Shown here in pieces: positions 19,583 through 30,316 of a stretch of 64,000 nucleotides of DNA. The notes beneath the pieces were generated by a model. The model had not been told where the DNA came from. It made no database searches and saw only the letters and a list, made by a program, of their open reading frames with translations. The DNA comes from Pyrenophora tritici-repentis (Eukaryota; Ascomycota; Dothideomycetes; Pleosporales; Pleosporaceae). A program made the position numbers and the translations under genes. The DNA lies in assembly GCF_003171515.1 (NCBI RefSeq), contig NC_089394.1, positions 2,914,001-2,978,000 of the forward strand, in the 5' to 3' direction. Position 1 is the first letter of the stretch, and every line of letters begins with the position of its first letter.

Positions 19583-21046
19583 ATGTCAAACGTCAACGGC
19601 ACAATCACATTAATCCCCCCACCGGATGACTATGTAGTCAATTTCGAGAACCCTGTGAGGAGGCTCGCCGTAGAGACTTACATCCTGTTCATCGTAGAGA
19701 ATGCTCTCGCCCTCGCGTTCCTTATACAGCGGCTCTACACAAAGATATATCTTATGAAGCAGTTCCAAGTTGACGATGGTAACAGACCTAATATGTCAGT
19801 CTTGAGAGTTTACTGACAAGATCTAGGCATGATCATTCTCGGTTGGATGGCATCAGTAGCTACACAAGCTCTTCTGGTGGCTGGTTTCGCCGCCAAAGCT
19901 ATTGGTGTGCATGCTTGGGAGATGCCAATTGAACGTTATGGTTACTACTCGCGTGTACGCTGAATTCCGTTCGTCTTCGAGGTGTCTCCGGCCCTTTACT
20001 GACTTGGTATAATCTCAGCTTATTTTTGCTGCTCCTCTCGTGTATGCGCCATGCTGTGCTCTGACTAAATGTACGCTGTGCGTCTTTTACAGTCGACTTT
20101 CGCCATCCAGGAGATACCAAGCAGCAGTATGGACGACCGGTCTCATATGCAGTGGTGCATACATCGGCATCTTTTTCAGTGTCGTCTTCGCATGCAAGCC
20201 CATTGCCGCCAGCTGGGACCCGCTGCTGTTGCCGACGGCGAAATGCACGAACAGAGGCGCCATCTACATCACCACCGCTGTGATCGGTATTGTAACGGAT
20301 ATCATGTTGATCCTCATTCCTATACCGACCATTTGGGGATTGCAAATGCCAACAAAACAGAAGATCGGTCTGACTCTTATCTTCGGTGTTGGTTCCATGT
20401 AAGTGTCACCTGCAATGGTTATGGTAACATGTACTGACAAAACCAAGTACCATGGTCACGTCGATTATACGCCTGGTCGTCCTTCTCCCTGCAATCACAG
20501 ATATGGACCAGACATGGATCATTGGCGTAGGCTCTCTCTGGATGTAAGTGCACTCCCATTGTGCTGGGCTTTGACAGTCCCGAAGAAATTCTGGCTAACC
20601 TTTGACACAGCATCGTCGAAGCCAACTTGTTCATCATATGCTGTTGCTTACCCACCTTGCGCCGCTTCTTCAGGCACGTAGCGCCGCGTTTCATTGGCGA
20701 AAGTGGCAGCAACTCGGACAACAAGGATTCGTCTGGCCGCAACCGCCCTGGGCTACGCACATGGGGAAGCGCAGGCAATCAAAAACGCCAATATGATACA
20801 TTGATGAACACTGTTCAAGGCGGCGATGACGAGATTCCTCTCGCTGGCGTCGGGACAAAAGAAGATTTGAAGCCGAGGGAGACTACCGTTCAAGTTAGCG
20901 GGCACGGATTCAAGGCCGACAACGACAGTGAAGAAGCCATTCTTTATGAGCGGACCGTCCAGGTTACTTATGAGGGCGGCGTAGTCGCACCGGCTGATGC
21001 TTATACCCAACACGTCTGGACAGGTGGACCAGCAAGGGCGATATAA
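19583..21046 (+). CDS. Rhodopsin-like seven-helix integral membrane protein (PTH11/SAT4-type)
   Basis: Five exons: 19583-19778, 19827-19954, 20019-20398, 20448-20543 and 20611-21046, giving 411 residues. Seven hydrophobic helices are visible. Landmarks are TYILFIVENALALAFLIQRL (helix 1), FQVDDG, MIILGWMASVATQALLVAGF, CALTKCTLCVFYSRLSP, CKPIAASWDPLLLPTAKCTN (the conserved loop with paired cysteines) and DIMLILIPIPTIWGLQMPTK. The region from IVEANLFIICCCLPTLRRFF ends the membrane core. The tail of about 130 residues is hydrophilic. This matches the large fungal rhodopsin-like membrane family related to Pth11 and Sat4. Functions are mostly unknown; some members act as surface receptors. No retinal-binding lysine motif is apparent, so light sensing is not implied. 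Confidence 0.87.
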
Positions 21047-21292
21047 CCACCGCGTTGAGGCTCTCTATTTGGATTGCTTGGTTCTGTCACAATGACTTGC
21101 GCATGTGTGTACTATTAGTGATTGCGGTAAATTTATGTGTTAATTTGGGGGTACCAGACTGGGGCTGGGAAGTATCGTGTTGATCTCTGCGGCTGGGCCA
21201 GGCAGCTGGCTAGTTAGTGGCTTACATAATACTAGTTATGATGTACGTCAATGGATCGTGCTTGCAGACCCCTCTCCACAACCACTGCAAAC

Positions 21293-21796
21293 ATGTCTCA
21301 ACAAACCTCAACCTCTGCTCGCGCCATCATTCACAAACCTCCCCACAAACCAGATGTAGAATCACCGTCTGTGATTCTTTATGGAGGCATGCCAACCGAT
21401 CCCGAAAAGGATTGGCGAGCGGATCTCTCAGCCTCACTTTCAGACCTCCCTATCGCTATTCTAGACCCCACTTGCGATGCTTGGGATAGCACGTGGATCG
21501 AAGACATATCTTTCCAGCCCTTTAAAGACCAAGTCAAGTGGGAGATGGACCATGCAGGCATCGCCGATGTGATAGTCTTTCACTTCGGAGGGAAGACCGA
21601 TCAGCCTATTACGCTGCTTGAGTTGGGACTCTATGCGCATACGGGGAAAGCAGTGGTATGTTGTCAAGAGGAATTTTCAAAAAAGGGCAACGTGCAAATC
21701 GTCTGTGAGAAATATGAAATCGCCATGTGCGACACGGTAGAAGAGTTGAAAAGAGAAGTTGGGGAAAGGCTGGTGGCCAAGCTTCCAAGGAAGTAA
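21293..21796 (+). CDS. Nucleoside 2-deoxyribosyltransferase-like protein
   Basis: A single exon of 167 residues starting at the ATG in AAACATGTC. After about 28 hydrophilic residues the core reads VILYGGMPTDPEKDWRADLS, DLPIAILDPTCDAWDSTWIE, ADVIVFHFGGKTDQPITLLE and LGLYAHTGKAVVCC. The pattern (YGG...W, ILDP..DAWDSTW, ADVI.FHF, LLELGL) matches the Nuc_deoxyri_tr2 family. Classical relatives transfer deoxyribose between bases through a conserved Glu, here likely the Glu of LLELG. Enzymatic activity of the fungal members is largely untested. The same fold also occurs in TIR-related nucleotide-degrading effectors. The gene lies on the same strand as the patatin gene 587 bp downstream, so shared regulation is possible but not shown. 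Confidence 0.8.
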   Translation: MSQQTSTSARAIIHKPPHKPDVESPSVILYGGMPTDPEKDWRADLSASLSDLPIAILDPTCDAWDSTWIEDISFQPFKDQVKWEMDHAGIADVIVFHFGGKTDQPITLLELGLYAHTGKAVVCCQEEFSKKGNVQIVCEKYEIAMCDTVEELKREVGERLVAKLPRK

Positions 21797-22383
21797 TTGT
21801 CGGGCAAGCTCAAGTTATGTACCACGGTGTAGAGCTCCGAGGTTTCTACTCTAGATTTGGAAGTATGACAATCAGGCCCCCTCCGGGCACAAGGCTGAAT
21901 GTTTTGGACCCCTCTTTTTCCAATTGTTCCGCTGCCAAGCAACGCCACAATGCCACTCTCGTATGCAGCTTCCTACCTCGACCTTTCTGTAGTGTGCCAA
22001 GGATTAAAAACCGGAATTACTATGTACAACACCGTGGGGTGTGATGACCAGTGGGTTACCGACCTTAGCCCCTGTGTCTAGAAGGTTACACTGTGGGCAT
22101 CTGCGGCTGAGGCCTGGATGTTCCACCATGGGCACGGTATTGAAATGCAGGACCCTTTGAATTCTGTAATTGCGGCTGATTTCTGTCAATCTGAATAGGC
22201 AGCAGCATGTTCGTATTTCTCATTGAGTTTTCTGCAGCTAACGTTGATGGTACACAGAAGCACTGACTGACTACTACGTTCTTTCATTTACTTGTCATAG
22301 CCTTTATAACCCCTTGCGCATTTGAGTATGTTAGTACCTGCATTCTGCTGATCACAGTGTTAACATTTACAAGCACCTTGAAG
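21797..22383. other. Intergenic between deoxyribosyltransferase-like and patatin genes
   Basis: About 590 bp without a supported gene. It should contain the first gene's 3' end and the patatin promoter. Confidence 0.5.
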
Positions 22384-24205
22384 ATGCCGACGCCAGGAGG
22401 TTATCGACTTCTCAGTCTCGATGGAGGAGGCGTACGTGGCCTTGCCTCACTGTACATGTTGAGGAAAATACTCTCTTTCGTGGGAAGTCCCAAACCATGC
22501 AATTATTTCGACATGATATGCGGAACCAGTACAGGAGGACTGATTGCCATCATGCTTGGTCGACTGGAAATGTCCATTGATCAATGTATTGAGGCGTACA
22601 TTGAGATGATGGACGTCATATTCGATCCGAAAGACAGGAGGAAGCTCCCATTCAAAATCCGCAATGGCAAAGTTCAACCCAAGTACAAAACCAAACATAT
22701 CGAGCAAGCGATCAAACAAGTGATATCGAAAGCTGGGCGTACATCGGATGATCCTTTTAGGGGAACAAAGGATTCAACATGCAGAACGTATGACAAAGAC
22801 GCTTATACGATTGAACGAATTTTCTGATATGAGAACAGTGTTGTACTCGCTCTTACAGAGGAAAGCCGGGCACCAACTCTGTTCACCGATTATACCAAAG
22901 ACGGCGAGCACTCGAACTTCTATAACGAAGTCAAGATCTGGGAAGTAGCTCGCGCCACATCAGCAGCAACTTCGTTCTTCCCGCCGATGGAGATTACACG
23001 TGCTGGCGAACCGCGCCGTTTCCTCGATGCAGGCCTAGGCTTCAACAATCCCATCCAGGAGCTATACGTCGAGGCAATGTCTCAATTCGACAAGGAGGAG
23101 GAGGATTTTGATTCGCAGATCCGCGTGCTGGTATCTATCGGCACAGGCAAGCCAGCACTCCGTGGGTTCGGAGAGAAAGTGGTTGAGGTTGCAAAGAGCA
23201 TCGCCTCAATCGCTACGGAGACACAGCACACGGCGAACAACTTTCATCTTGCGCATATGAAGTTGGCGGACAGAGGAGGATACTTCCGGTTCAATCCACC
23301 TGATCTTTCCGAAGTGGCGATAGACGAGGCAAGCATGAAGGGTACCATTGCTTCGCGAACAGAGACGTACGGAAACGACCCCGAAACTGTGGCAATGGTA
23401 CAACGCTGGAAGAATGTGGCGGGGACCGAGCAAAGTGCGTTGACTCTCGCTGTCGTAGAGGACTTCACCTAATGGAGCACCTACTCTATAGTTCTATACT
23501 GATGTCTAGAATTCATAGTACCTACCAAATCTTCCGTAAAATCCCAGCCCCTTGCAAAATCCGTCCCGACCAAGCTGTTCTACTCTCTACACAATGGGCC
23601 TCTGTACATCAGAAAGGATACGTCGGCATACTGGCAGCGTCTCACATTGGATTCATACTACAAGTACGAAGAGATATATGACCGGTGCGAACCAAGAGAC
23701 CGGAAAGTAACCTGTAAGCATCTCAAATCCCTACGAAGTATTTCTATGTTTACATTTCGCTGCAGTCGACTCTTTCTTTGCGCAATTCGGTCCCAGTCGC
23801 ACACCTTCTCCCTCGCAAGTATTCGAAGTCTGGATGCGCATGCTCCGCGACACGAACAACGTGCGCAGGTCCATCCATCGCAAACCGTTTATAATGGCAG
23901 TTCTATACATGCTTCACCTAGAGACGTCGCTTCCCGACGTCCCAAAGATGACGACGATAGAGCCTAACCGCCGTGAAATGCTCAAGCGCTTCGTTAAGTG
24001 GGTCCCGTGTCAGTGTGACAAAAAGTGCGGACGGCAATGGAATTTTGTGAATGAGATTGGTCTATCACGTGGGCAGACTGGTGAGGATGAATGCGACCTT
24101 GTGGACTTGTACAATCATAGTGATAGCTGGAAACTAGTATTCAAGGGTGCTAAAGTAAAAAGGTTGGAGGCTACGAGGAAGCTTTGGGAGGCGACGAGTA
24201 GGTAG
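22384..24205 (+). CDS. Patatin-like phospholipase with an unassigned C-terminal region
   Basis: Proposed exons are 22384-22787, 22839-23434, 23510-23713 and 23766-24205, totalling 547 residues. The patatin domain (residues about 5-310) has the oxyanion motif DGGGVRGLAS, the nucleophile motif GTSTGG, the KIWEVARATSAATSFF helix and the dyad aspartate in FLDAGLGFNNPI. It would hydrolyse acyl esters of lipids. Intron 1 (51 bp) is secure because it restores a clean junction. Intron 2 uses a weak GTGCGT donor and is the doubtful link; without it the protein would stop at 23472. The downstream part (GPLYIRKDTSAYWQRLTLDS, then EPNRREMLKRFVKWVPCQCD and KKCGRQW) forms a Cys-bearing region I do not recognise. 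It could instead be a separate gene. Patatin domains are common N-terminal effectors of fungal NLR-like receptors, but no NACHT/NB-ARC is present here. Confidence 0.75.
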
Positions 24206-24714
24206 GCGGGAACTTTTTGTTGTGCTTCACCCGCATTCCTCGTACCACCTGCATGCTAGGAAACGACAATACACATATCCTCACTCCATAACCCACACCT
24301 CTAGAGCAAGAAACACACAATCCCATCCAGAGATTTCTATCCGTGTACCCGAAGACTTACAGCCAATTTTTTAGTCCGCAGCCACAAGGCTTGCACAGCG
24401 GTTAGATACCAGCACCATGTCCCACCCCCAGAGGCCGCCTTCCTGTCCCACCCCGCCCACGAACGAGCGCGCCAATAGAACCTGTCAAGAATATTGGTGG
24501 CGCTCGGCTAGGCCGAGGTAACACGGGATTTGTAAATGAATGCAGCAAGGCTGAGACTTTTAACTTTCAGCTCGTCTACAGGGGTAGCCAAGAATAAGGT
24601 CACCTGTACTCGCATCTTTGATACCCACCAGTTCGCTTTCCCGAGGTTCGTTGAATACCTACAAACATACTAACAATAACGGCCCGAACTGTCTCACTGT
24701 ACAGTAGGTTCGCG
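24206..24714. other. Intergenic, promoter of the downstream surface protein
   Basis: About 500 bp between two plus-strand genes with no supported coding sequence. The short tract 24440-24530 is GC-rich. Confidence 0.5.
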
Positions 24715-25878
24715 ATGCTGATAGAGATTTTCTTCTTGGTTTCGAGTTTCCTGTGGCTGGCTGCTGCGAAAGATGTTCCCGGTGTAGCAGTACGAGAAAT
24801 GGGGGCCAAGGCAGAAGCACCAGCAAGTGTTATTACTCCAGCGCCGATCGTGCATGGAGATCTATTCAAAAGAGCAATCGCGACATGCGGGTTCATTCGC
24901 GGAAACTCAGGTACACATATATCTAGAGCGTCGGCAATCACCGTCTAACGCATGTAAACAGCGTCCGCCGTGACATGTCCACAGGACTACAACTGCATCA
25001 CCACAAAGAGCGCATTCGCATGTTGTAACAACGTTGAGTGCAAGGGTAACTGGGGATTCTGTCGACCATACGGAGAAAGTGGCTGCAACGGCTTCGACCT
25101 GCCAGAGTCAGTTTGCGCATCCATCTACGGCTCAATCTTGCAGTGGTACGTATTTATCCATCAACAACTTCTCTCGTTCATCCCATGAAACTCACTTGTA
25201 TATTGTAGCTCAAGCGAGGCACCCAATTGTGTCCAGTATGCGCGCAGCGCGGCACTCGGAGACCCGAATACATATTACTCGTTGACTTGCGGGACAGCGA
25301 CAGAAGCTATCCTTGTGCTGGCGACGCCGACAAATGGCGCTGCGGCTCCGACTGGAAACTCGAATTCTAATGGAGGTGGTGTGGTGTTGGACTCTGGCTC
25401 CAGCATTGTAGTTCCAGGTCTCAATGTGCCAGTTGCTACGAATACGTCACCCAGTGGTGCCACCGGTGGCAGTAGTAGCGGTGGAAGTAGCAGCGGCGGC
25501 GGTGGTGGTGGAAGCCCAATCAGTGTCACAGCAATCGCACTGATATCAGTAGCCGGAGCTGGTGTACTCTTCTTTGCCCTACTGATCGGATATTGCTGTT
25601 GGTGGCGGCGAAGCCGGAGGAAGAAAAGAGAAGCCCTTTACCCGTCGCAACCACCTCAACTCAAAGGTGAAGGAACCGTAACAACAGGCCCTGGACCTGG
25701 ATCGGTAGTTTCATGGAACCTTCAGACACCCACTGGAGCAGATCCAAACATAGCGCCGTCGCACAAATCAGTCAGTGAATTCGGAGATTTTGTGCCTCCT
25801 GGGAATCAACCTTTCAGGCCCATGGGCACGTTGCATGAAAAACAAAGTCAAAGGAGTTTCGGATGGAGATCTTCATGA
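24715..25878 (+). CDS. Cys-rich secreted-domain single-pass membrane protein
   Basis: Exons are 24715-24910, 24962-25145 and 25209-25878 (349 residues). A signal peptide (MLIEIFFLVSSFLWLAAAKD) leads into an ectodomain with regularly spaced cysteines: ATCGF, VTCPQDYNCITTKSAFACCN, NVECKGNWGFCRPYGESGCN, then a Cys at the exon 2/3 junction, NCVQYARSAAL and LTCGTAT. A Gly/Ser stalk of about 50 residues (GSSSGGSSSGGGGGGS) and one helix (ISVTAIALISVAGAGVLFFA) follow, with a CCWWRRSRRKK stop-transfer and a short Pro-rich tail. The ectodomain resembles those of fungal proteins seen beside Ser-rich stalks, but I do not recognise a named family. It would act at the plasma membrane or wall, possibly as a sensor. 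The three exons join without frame conflict. Confidence 0.83.
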
Positions 25879-26037
25879 ACGTGGGTTGAACAGGTCCCTT
25901 GGCCTGTTGGCCTTGTGTACTATTGTATATTTTTATGTATCATGATGTTATGTCAGGCGGCGTAATTCGGTATGACATTTTGGATTTGTCATACCTGCCC
26001 ATATCTTTCCAAGTCCTACACTTAACCAATCTGAATA

Positions 26038-27651
26038 TCACAGGGTGTATGGCTCTTGCTTCCAACTGACTCGCCTCTCGTCCCTCATTCTGTCGAACCT
26101 GACTACGCTTTGTAGCAAGACTTGTGCGCCTAGTGCACAGTCTTCCTCTTTGCAAAACTCGCGTGGGTTATGACTTACGCCTTCTCTGCAAGGTACGAAA
26201 ACCATGCTTGTCGGGCAGCGCTTGCTGGCATAAACACTATCATGGCCAGCCCCAGATGTCATCTCCATGTACTGGTTGGGGCCGAGAATCTTGTTCGCAG
26301 ACTGCCGGACAGATGCGATGCAATCGGCGTGGAAGTTTGTGGCTGGGCTGTCGAAGTCTTCGGTAATGTCGACTGTAAGTGGAAGAGCGCTTGTGCAACC
26401 ATAGTTTGAGCCATCGACGTCTTCTCCGGCAGCTATCTTGGCGAAATCGCGGAGGACCAGCTCTTTCATCTTCGCGACTGTTTCGTCCTTGGGTGATCGA
26501 ATATCCAGACTGAAAATCACTTCGCCCGGTACTGTGTTCGTGGAGCCAGGCTTCAAGTTCAGTATGCCTGTTGATGCTAGCGCGTAATTCGCGGTTGCAA
26601 GACGGTGCGAGTGTATAATCATCTTGCTTGCAGTCAATAAGGCGTCCGCTCGTGATTTGAGATCGGTTGTGCCAGTATGAGTGTCTCTTCCTTTCACTTT
26701 TACGGTGAGCCATTTATACGCCTGGACTCCGGTGACGACGCCGACCTTCTTGTTGGCCATTTCCAGCAACGGGCCTTGCTCGATATGAAGTTCGAAGTGT
26801 GCCGCCATGGGCATAGCCTCGTAACTTGCTGGTGTGCTGCCCAGATAGCCAATACGCTCAAGTTCAGACTTCATCGTTGCAGTTCCGGGATGGACTTCAC
26901 GAAGATTATGTGCCGTTTCGAGAGGTATAGAACCTGCCCATACTCCACTCGCGACCATGGACATGGGAAACCGGGCGCCTTCTTCATTGGTCCAGTTTAC
27001 CACACCGACAGGATACTCGGTCTCCGTCCAATTGTCAGCGAGAACTCTAAGCATCTCAACACCTGCTGTAACACCTAGAATGCCATCATATCTTCCACCA
27101 GTTGGCTGGGTGTCAAGGTGGCTTCCGACAAATGTTGGCGGCTTATCATTCCTAAGACCTGGCCGAACAGCGAATTGATTTCCCATGGCATCCACAGTGA
27201 CTTCACATCCTACATGGGTGTTAGCTGGTACTGGAATACTATTGTTGTAGTGGCCAAATTTACCTAGGGCTTTTGTTGTCTCGGCAAACCAGTCACGTGC
27301 AGCTTTGTCAGTGTCAGAGAGGGCCAGACGGCTCATTCCTGTCTCTGTTGGCTTCCTGCCCTTATTAACACACCTCATTAGCAAGTATCTTTGAAGTACT
27401 CACTCTCCCCATCGCTCCCCTATGCCCCATTGACATGTGTGGTGAATATTATCCATCAACCGCTTTTGATTAACTTTGAGATCCCTGATCATTTCATCAT
27501 TCATCTCCTTAGTCCTGATCTGCCATTGCGGCGAGTTGGAGAAGCGTCTGAAATGCTCGCAGCCAATCCTTGCCGGTCCAGCTTTCAGCGTAGGGTAGCG
27601 TCTGCTTGCAATCCGAAGGCCTGCAGGGAACCTACTGTTCAAGAGAGCCAT
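26038..27651 (-). CDS. M20-family amidohydrolase (hydantoinase/carbamoylase type)
   Basis: Exons are 27404-27651 and 26038-27355, with a 48 bp GTGAGT...GCAG intron, giving 521 residues. Metal-site motifs are intact: FVGSHLDTQPTGGRYDG (His and Asp), NWTNEEGARF (the Glu pair), HFELHIEQGP and SGAGHDSVYA (His). TGVQAYKWLTVKVKGRDTHT marks the lid/dimerisation domain. The family hydrolyses N-carbamoyl amino acids, ureidoglycolate/allantoate or N-carbamoyl-beta-alanine. Yeast beta-alanine synthase is a close structural relative, but the exact substrate cannot be read from sequence. The N-terminus (MALLNSRFPAGLRIASRRYP) is basic and amphipathic, suggesting mitochondrial import. An ATG at 27378, inside the intron, would give a shorter version lacking the leader. 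Confidence 0.88.
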
Positions 27652-28130
27652 TGTGAAAGTAGAAAGACAGAGAATGAAGATGAAAGGAAGTCATGGCAGC
27701 ACAGGTCATGGAAGTCGGCATCTCATGACATGGCCCGGCGTCTAAGTTGGGGAAGGGGCGGGTCGGATAGCCGATAACAGTAGTGCGGGACTAGTCATCC
27801 CGCGTTGTGATATGCAGGTTCTCCGACGGTTGACACCAAACTTACTCCAACAGGAGATAGCAGCGATAGTGAGGTAGTGCAGAAGTTGTAGAGCAACAGA
27901 TCAGCCAATAAAAGAACTTGCAACGTCGAGTGTTACAATTGATCGTGGGATTTTGACGTAGGTCACGGCGGGTACTTGACAGTATGTACATTTTGAACGG
28001 CACAGCATTCATGAGAAGATTACTGTGGTATTGGGTATCTATGTATGGCTCAAAAAGTCACCTTAACGCCCGTGCATGCTGCTAATGATCAAACCGCCTC
28101 ATATCCAGTCCCAAGCTTATCCGGATAACC
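27652..28130. other. Intergenic, promoter of the M20 hydrolase
   Basis: About 480 bp between the hydrolase start and the Sde2 stop, both on the minus strand. No gene is supported. Confidence 0.5.
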
Positions 28131-28967
28131 TCAAGTGGCCCTTGCTTTTCCTTTGCCCTCAACAACGGGTTGGGCATCCTCTTCAGAAACTTCGTCCTCT
28201 TCTTCACTGTCACTCATAAATTCATCGTCTTCGTCATCCCAGCCGAACATAGCCCGCTGCTGCACTGGCTTTGATGCAGAAGCAGTCGGCTGGACATCGT
28301 CTTCATCTTCCTCTGAGCTTTCCCGCTGTGCCATGAGCATCTTCTCGATAGCCTCTCGTGTCTTGTTCTCCGCTTCCTCTTTGTCCTCTACCCATTTTCC
28401 ATCTAGACGTGCTGTGCCTCTGCTGTTCATGAGCTCATCCTGCTTTCGCTCGGTGCTTTCGACGATATCCTCCCACTTCTTCCTACGCTCGTCTTTTTCT
28501 CGCTGCTCCATCTCCGGCTTGATGGCTAGGTACTCAGCGAGTATCTTGGCTTCGGTGACTGTGCGCAGGCGTCGTCCGTCCAGGTTGCGAGACGAGCCAT
28601 TTGCATCGCCTTGCTTCTTCTTGCGCGAGGACATGCGACCACCCTGGGCGCGCAAAATCGATCCAAAACCACCTTTGCCACCACATAACGGTACAGTCAG
28701 ACGCAGGGAGAGAAATGTGTCTGCCGGCGAAGAAAGCAGTGATGAGATGGGTGTTGTGTCATGGCGGACTGATCGACGCGAGTTGGTGGTGAGGATGTAG
28801 GATGAGTTTTGTATCCAAGGTGCGCGTTCGTAGAGTGTGTCGTAGATGGAAGTGAGAGGTGCATCCTTCTCTGTAGCGAACGCGATGTTTTGCCCGCGGA
28901 TGCTATTGACGATTACGGTAATGGGCGACTGTGTGGTGGTGTCCATGATTGCGGTTGTTGGGTACAA
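28131..28967 (-). CDS. SDE2: Sde2 silencing/splicing factor, ubiquitin-fold precursor
   Basis: A single exon of 278 residues (or 271 from the second ATG at 28946). The N-terminus ([20 protein letters not shown]) forms a ubiquitin-like fold ending in [20 protein letters not shown]. In Sde2, cleavage after the GG releases a C-terminal protein starting with Lys (KGGFGS), which joins the spliceosome to help excise particular introns and supports silencing and genome stability. The segment with [20 protein letters not shown] and [20 protein letters not shown] is the conserved Sde2 core. A coiled, acidic, Ser/Glu/Asp-rich tail follows ([20 protein letters not shown] spans part of it). The gene is divergent from eS10, with only 251 bp between the start codons. 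Confidence 0.92.
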   Translation of the reverse strand: MYPTTAIMDTTTQSPITVIVNSIRGQNIAFATEKDAPLTSIYDTLYERAPWIQNSSYILTTNSRRSVRHDTTPISSLLSSPADTFLSLRLTVPLCGGKGGFGSILRAQGGRMSSRKKKQGDANGSSRNLDGRRLRTVTEAKILAEYLAIKPEMEQREKDERRKKWEDIVESTERKQDELMNSRGTARLDGKWVEDKEEAENKTREAIEKMLMAQRESSEEDEDDVQPTASASKPVQQRAMFGWDDEDDEFMSDSEEEDEVSEEDAQPVVEGKGKARAT

Positions 28968-29218
28968 GGGCGAGATTGGAACCCAGTAGATTGTGTGTTT
29001 TTAAAGATTGCGGTTGCGCGTGAAGTGAATGTGTTGGTGGTTGGTTGGGGGCAAAGCGGCGAAGACTGGAGATGGGGTCTTGGCACCTGCTGGTCATAGC
29101 GTTCGCTTAGACTGACTAGCTGCCCACCCATCTATGTCGAAATCGCGTCGACGAACTCTCAACCATCGACCTCACAACTAACGCCAGGCATCCCCGAGAC
29201 TTCTCGCAAAACGTCAAG
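28968..29218. promoter_or_regulatory. Compact bidirectional promoter, SDE2 / eS10
   Basis: Only 251 bp separate two divergently read start codons. TTTTTAAAG lies near 28998-29006. No other feature is certain. Confidence 0.55.
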
Positions 29219-30043
29219 ATGCTCATCCCCAAGGCCGACCGCAAGAAGATCCACGAGTTAGTCCACCTCCACCAAAGTCATTGGGCGCAATTAGGTTCGG
29301 GTTTCGCACGAAACTATACGACTTGATCATTGGCTTCCCTTGACCCCTCTACAAGAAAGAAATAACTAACTTTGTCTTCCCAGGTACCTCTTCCGAGGTT
29401 AGTAATTCCCCGCGTACTCGAGCCATGGCTATGGCACAATTATACTTTGTTGCAACTTTTGCAATGGGATAGGCTGACACACGGTCACCAGAGGGCGTAC
29501 TCGTTGCCAAGAAGGACTTCAACCTTCCCAAGCACGGCGACATTGACACCAAGAACCTTTACGTAGTCGTAAGTGATTGAAAATATCAATTCCAAAATCC
29601 AATCCAAACGCTAACACGATACAGAAAGCCTGTATGTCTCGCTCCTCGTGAAATAGCATTTCACAGTCTAATCAAAAATAGGCCAATCCCTGACCTCCCG
29701 CGGCTACCTCAAGACCCGCTTCTCATGGCAATACTACTACTACACCCTCACCCCTGAGGGTCTCGACTACCTCCGTGAATGGCTCCACCTCCCCGCCGAG
29801 ATTGTGCCCCAGACCCACATCAAGCAGCAGCGCTCTGCTCCTCCCCGGGGTATGCTCGGAGGCGGTGATGACCGTGAGCGCCGTGGCGGAGGCCGTGGTG
29901 GACGTGGCGGTGACCGTGGCGGCGACCGTGACGGATACCGACGACGTGACGCCGGCGAGAAGGCCGAGGGTGCCGCGCCTGGCGAGTTCAAGCCTGAGTT
30001 CCGTGGTGGCTTTGGCCGAGGACGTGGTGCTCCCGCTGCTTAG
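29219..30043 (+). CDS. RPS10: 40S ribosomal protein eS10
   Basis: The protein is a small-subunit ribosomal protein near the mRNA entry and beak. Five exons are needed: 29219-29256, 29384-29397 (14 nt), 29492-29568, 29625-29631 (7 nt) and 29682-30043, encoding 165 residues. The joined protein opens MLIPKADRKKIHEYLFREGV, continues DFNLPKHGDIDTKNLYVVKA and CQSLTSRGYLKTRFSWQYYY, and ends in an Arg/Gly-rich tail with RGGFGRGRG, all typical of eS10. The micro-exons encode most of YLFR and the KA-C junction. Each has usable GT and AG signals on both sides (GTTAGT, GTAAGT, GTATGT donors; CAG, ACAG, ATAG acceptors). Skipping either would shift the frame. The family assignment is certain. Confidence 0.95.
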
Positions 30044-30316
30044 TAGGCACATGCGTGGCGTGTTCAGAGTAGGCTAGAGACAGGTTCATATTCATGTAGT
30101 GCTTTTTTGCACAACAAAATGGGTTCGGATTCGGATATGGCGAAATGACCGGATGATACTACGAATGGATCGCTTGTCTGAGTTGCGATGTCGCAGTCTT
30201 AGATGACCACGTTTTCAATGATACCCAGTAAACTTCAGTGACTTGGAGAATATTCTGTTTGAACTCTATATTGTGTGGACACTCATGCGAAATATCCACC
30301 TTGCATGAAGTGTCTA

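Noticed and set aside
28135..28800. Plus-strand open frame of 221 codons rich in Ser
   Set aside because: It is the shadow of the acidic and Glu/Lys-rich SDE2 coding strand.
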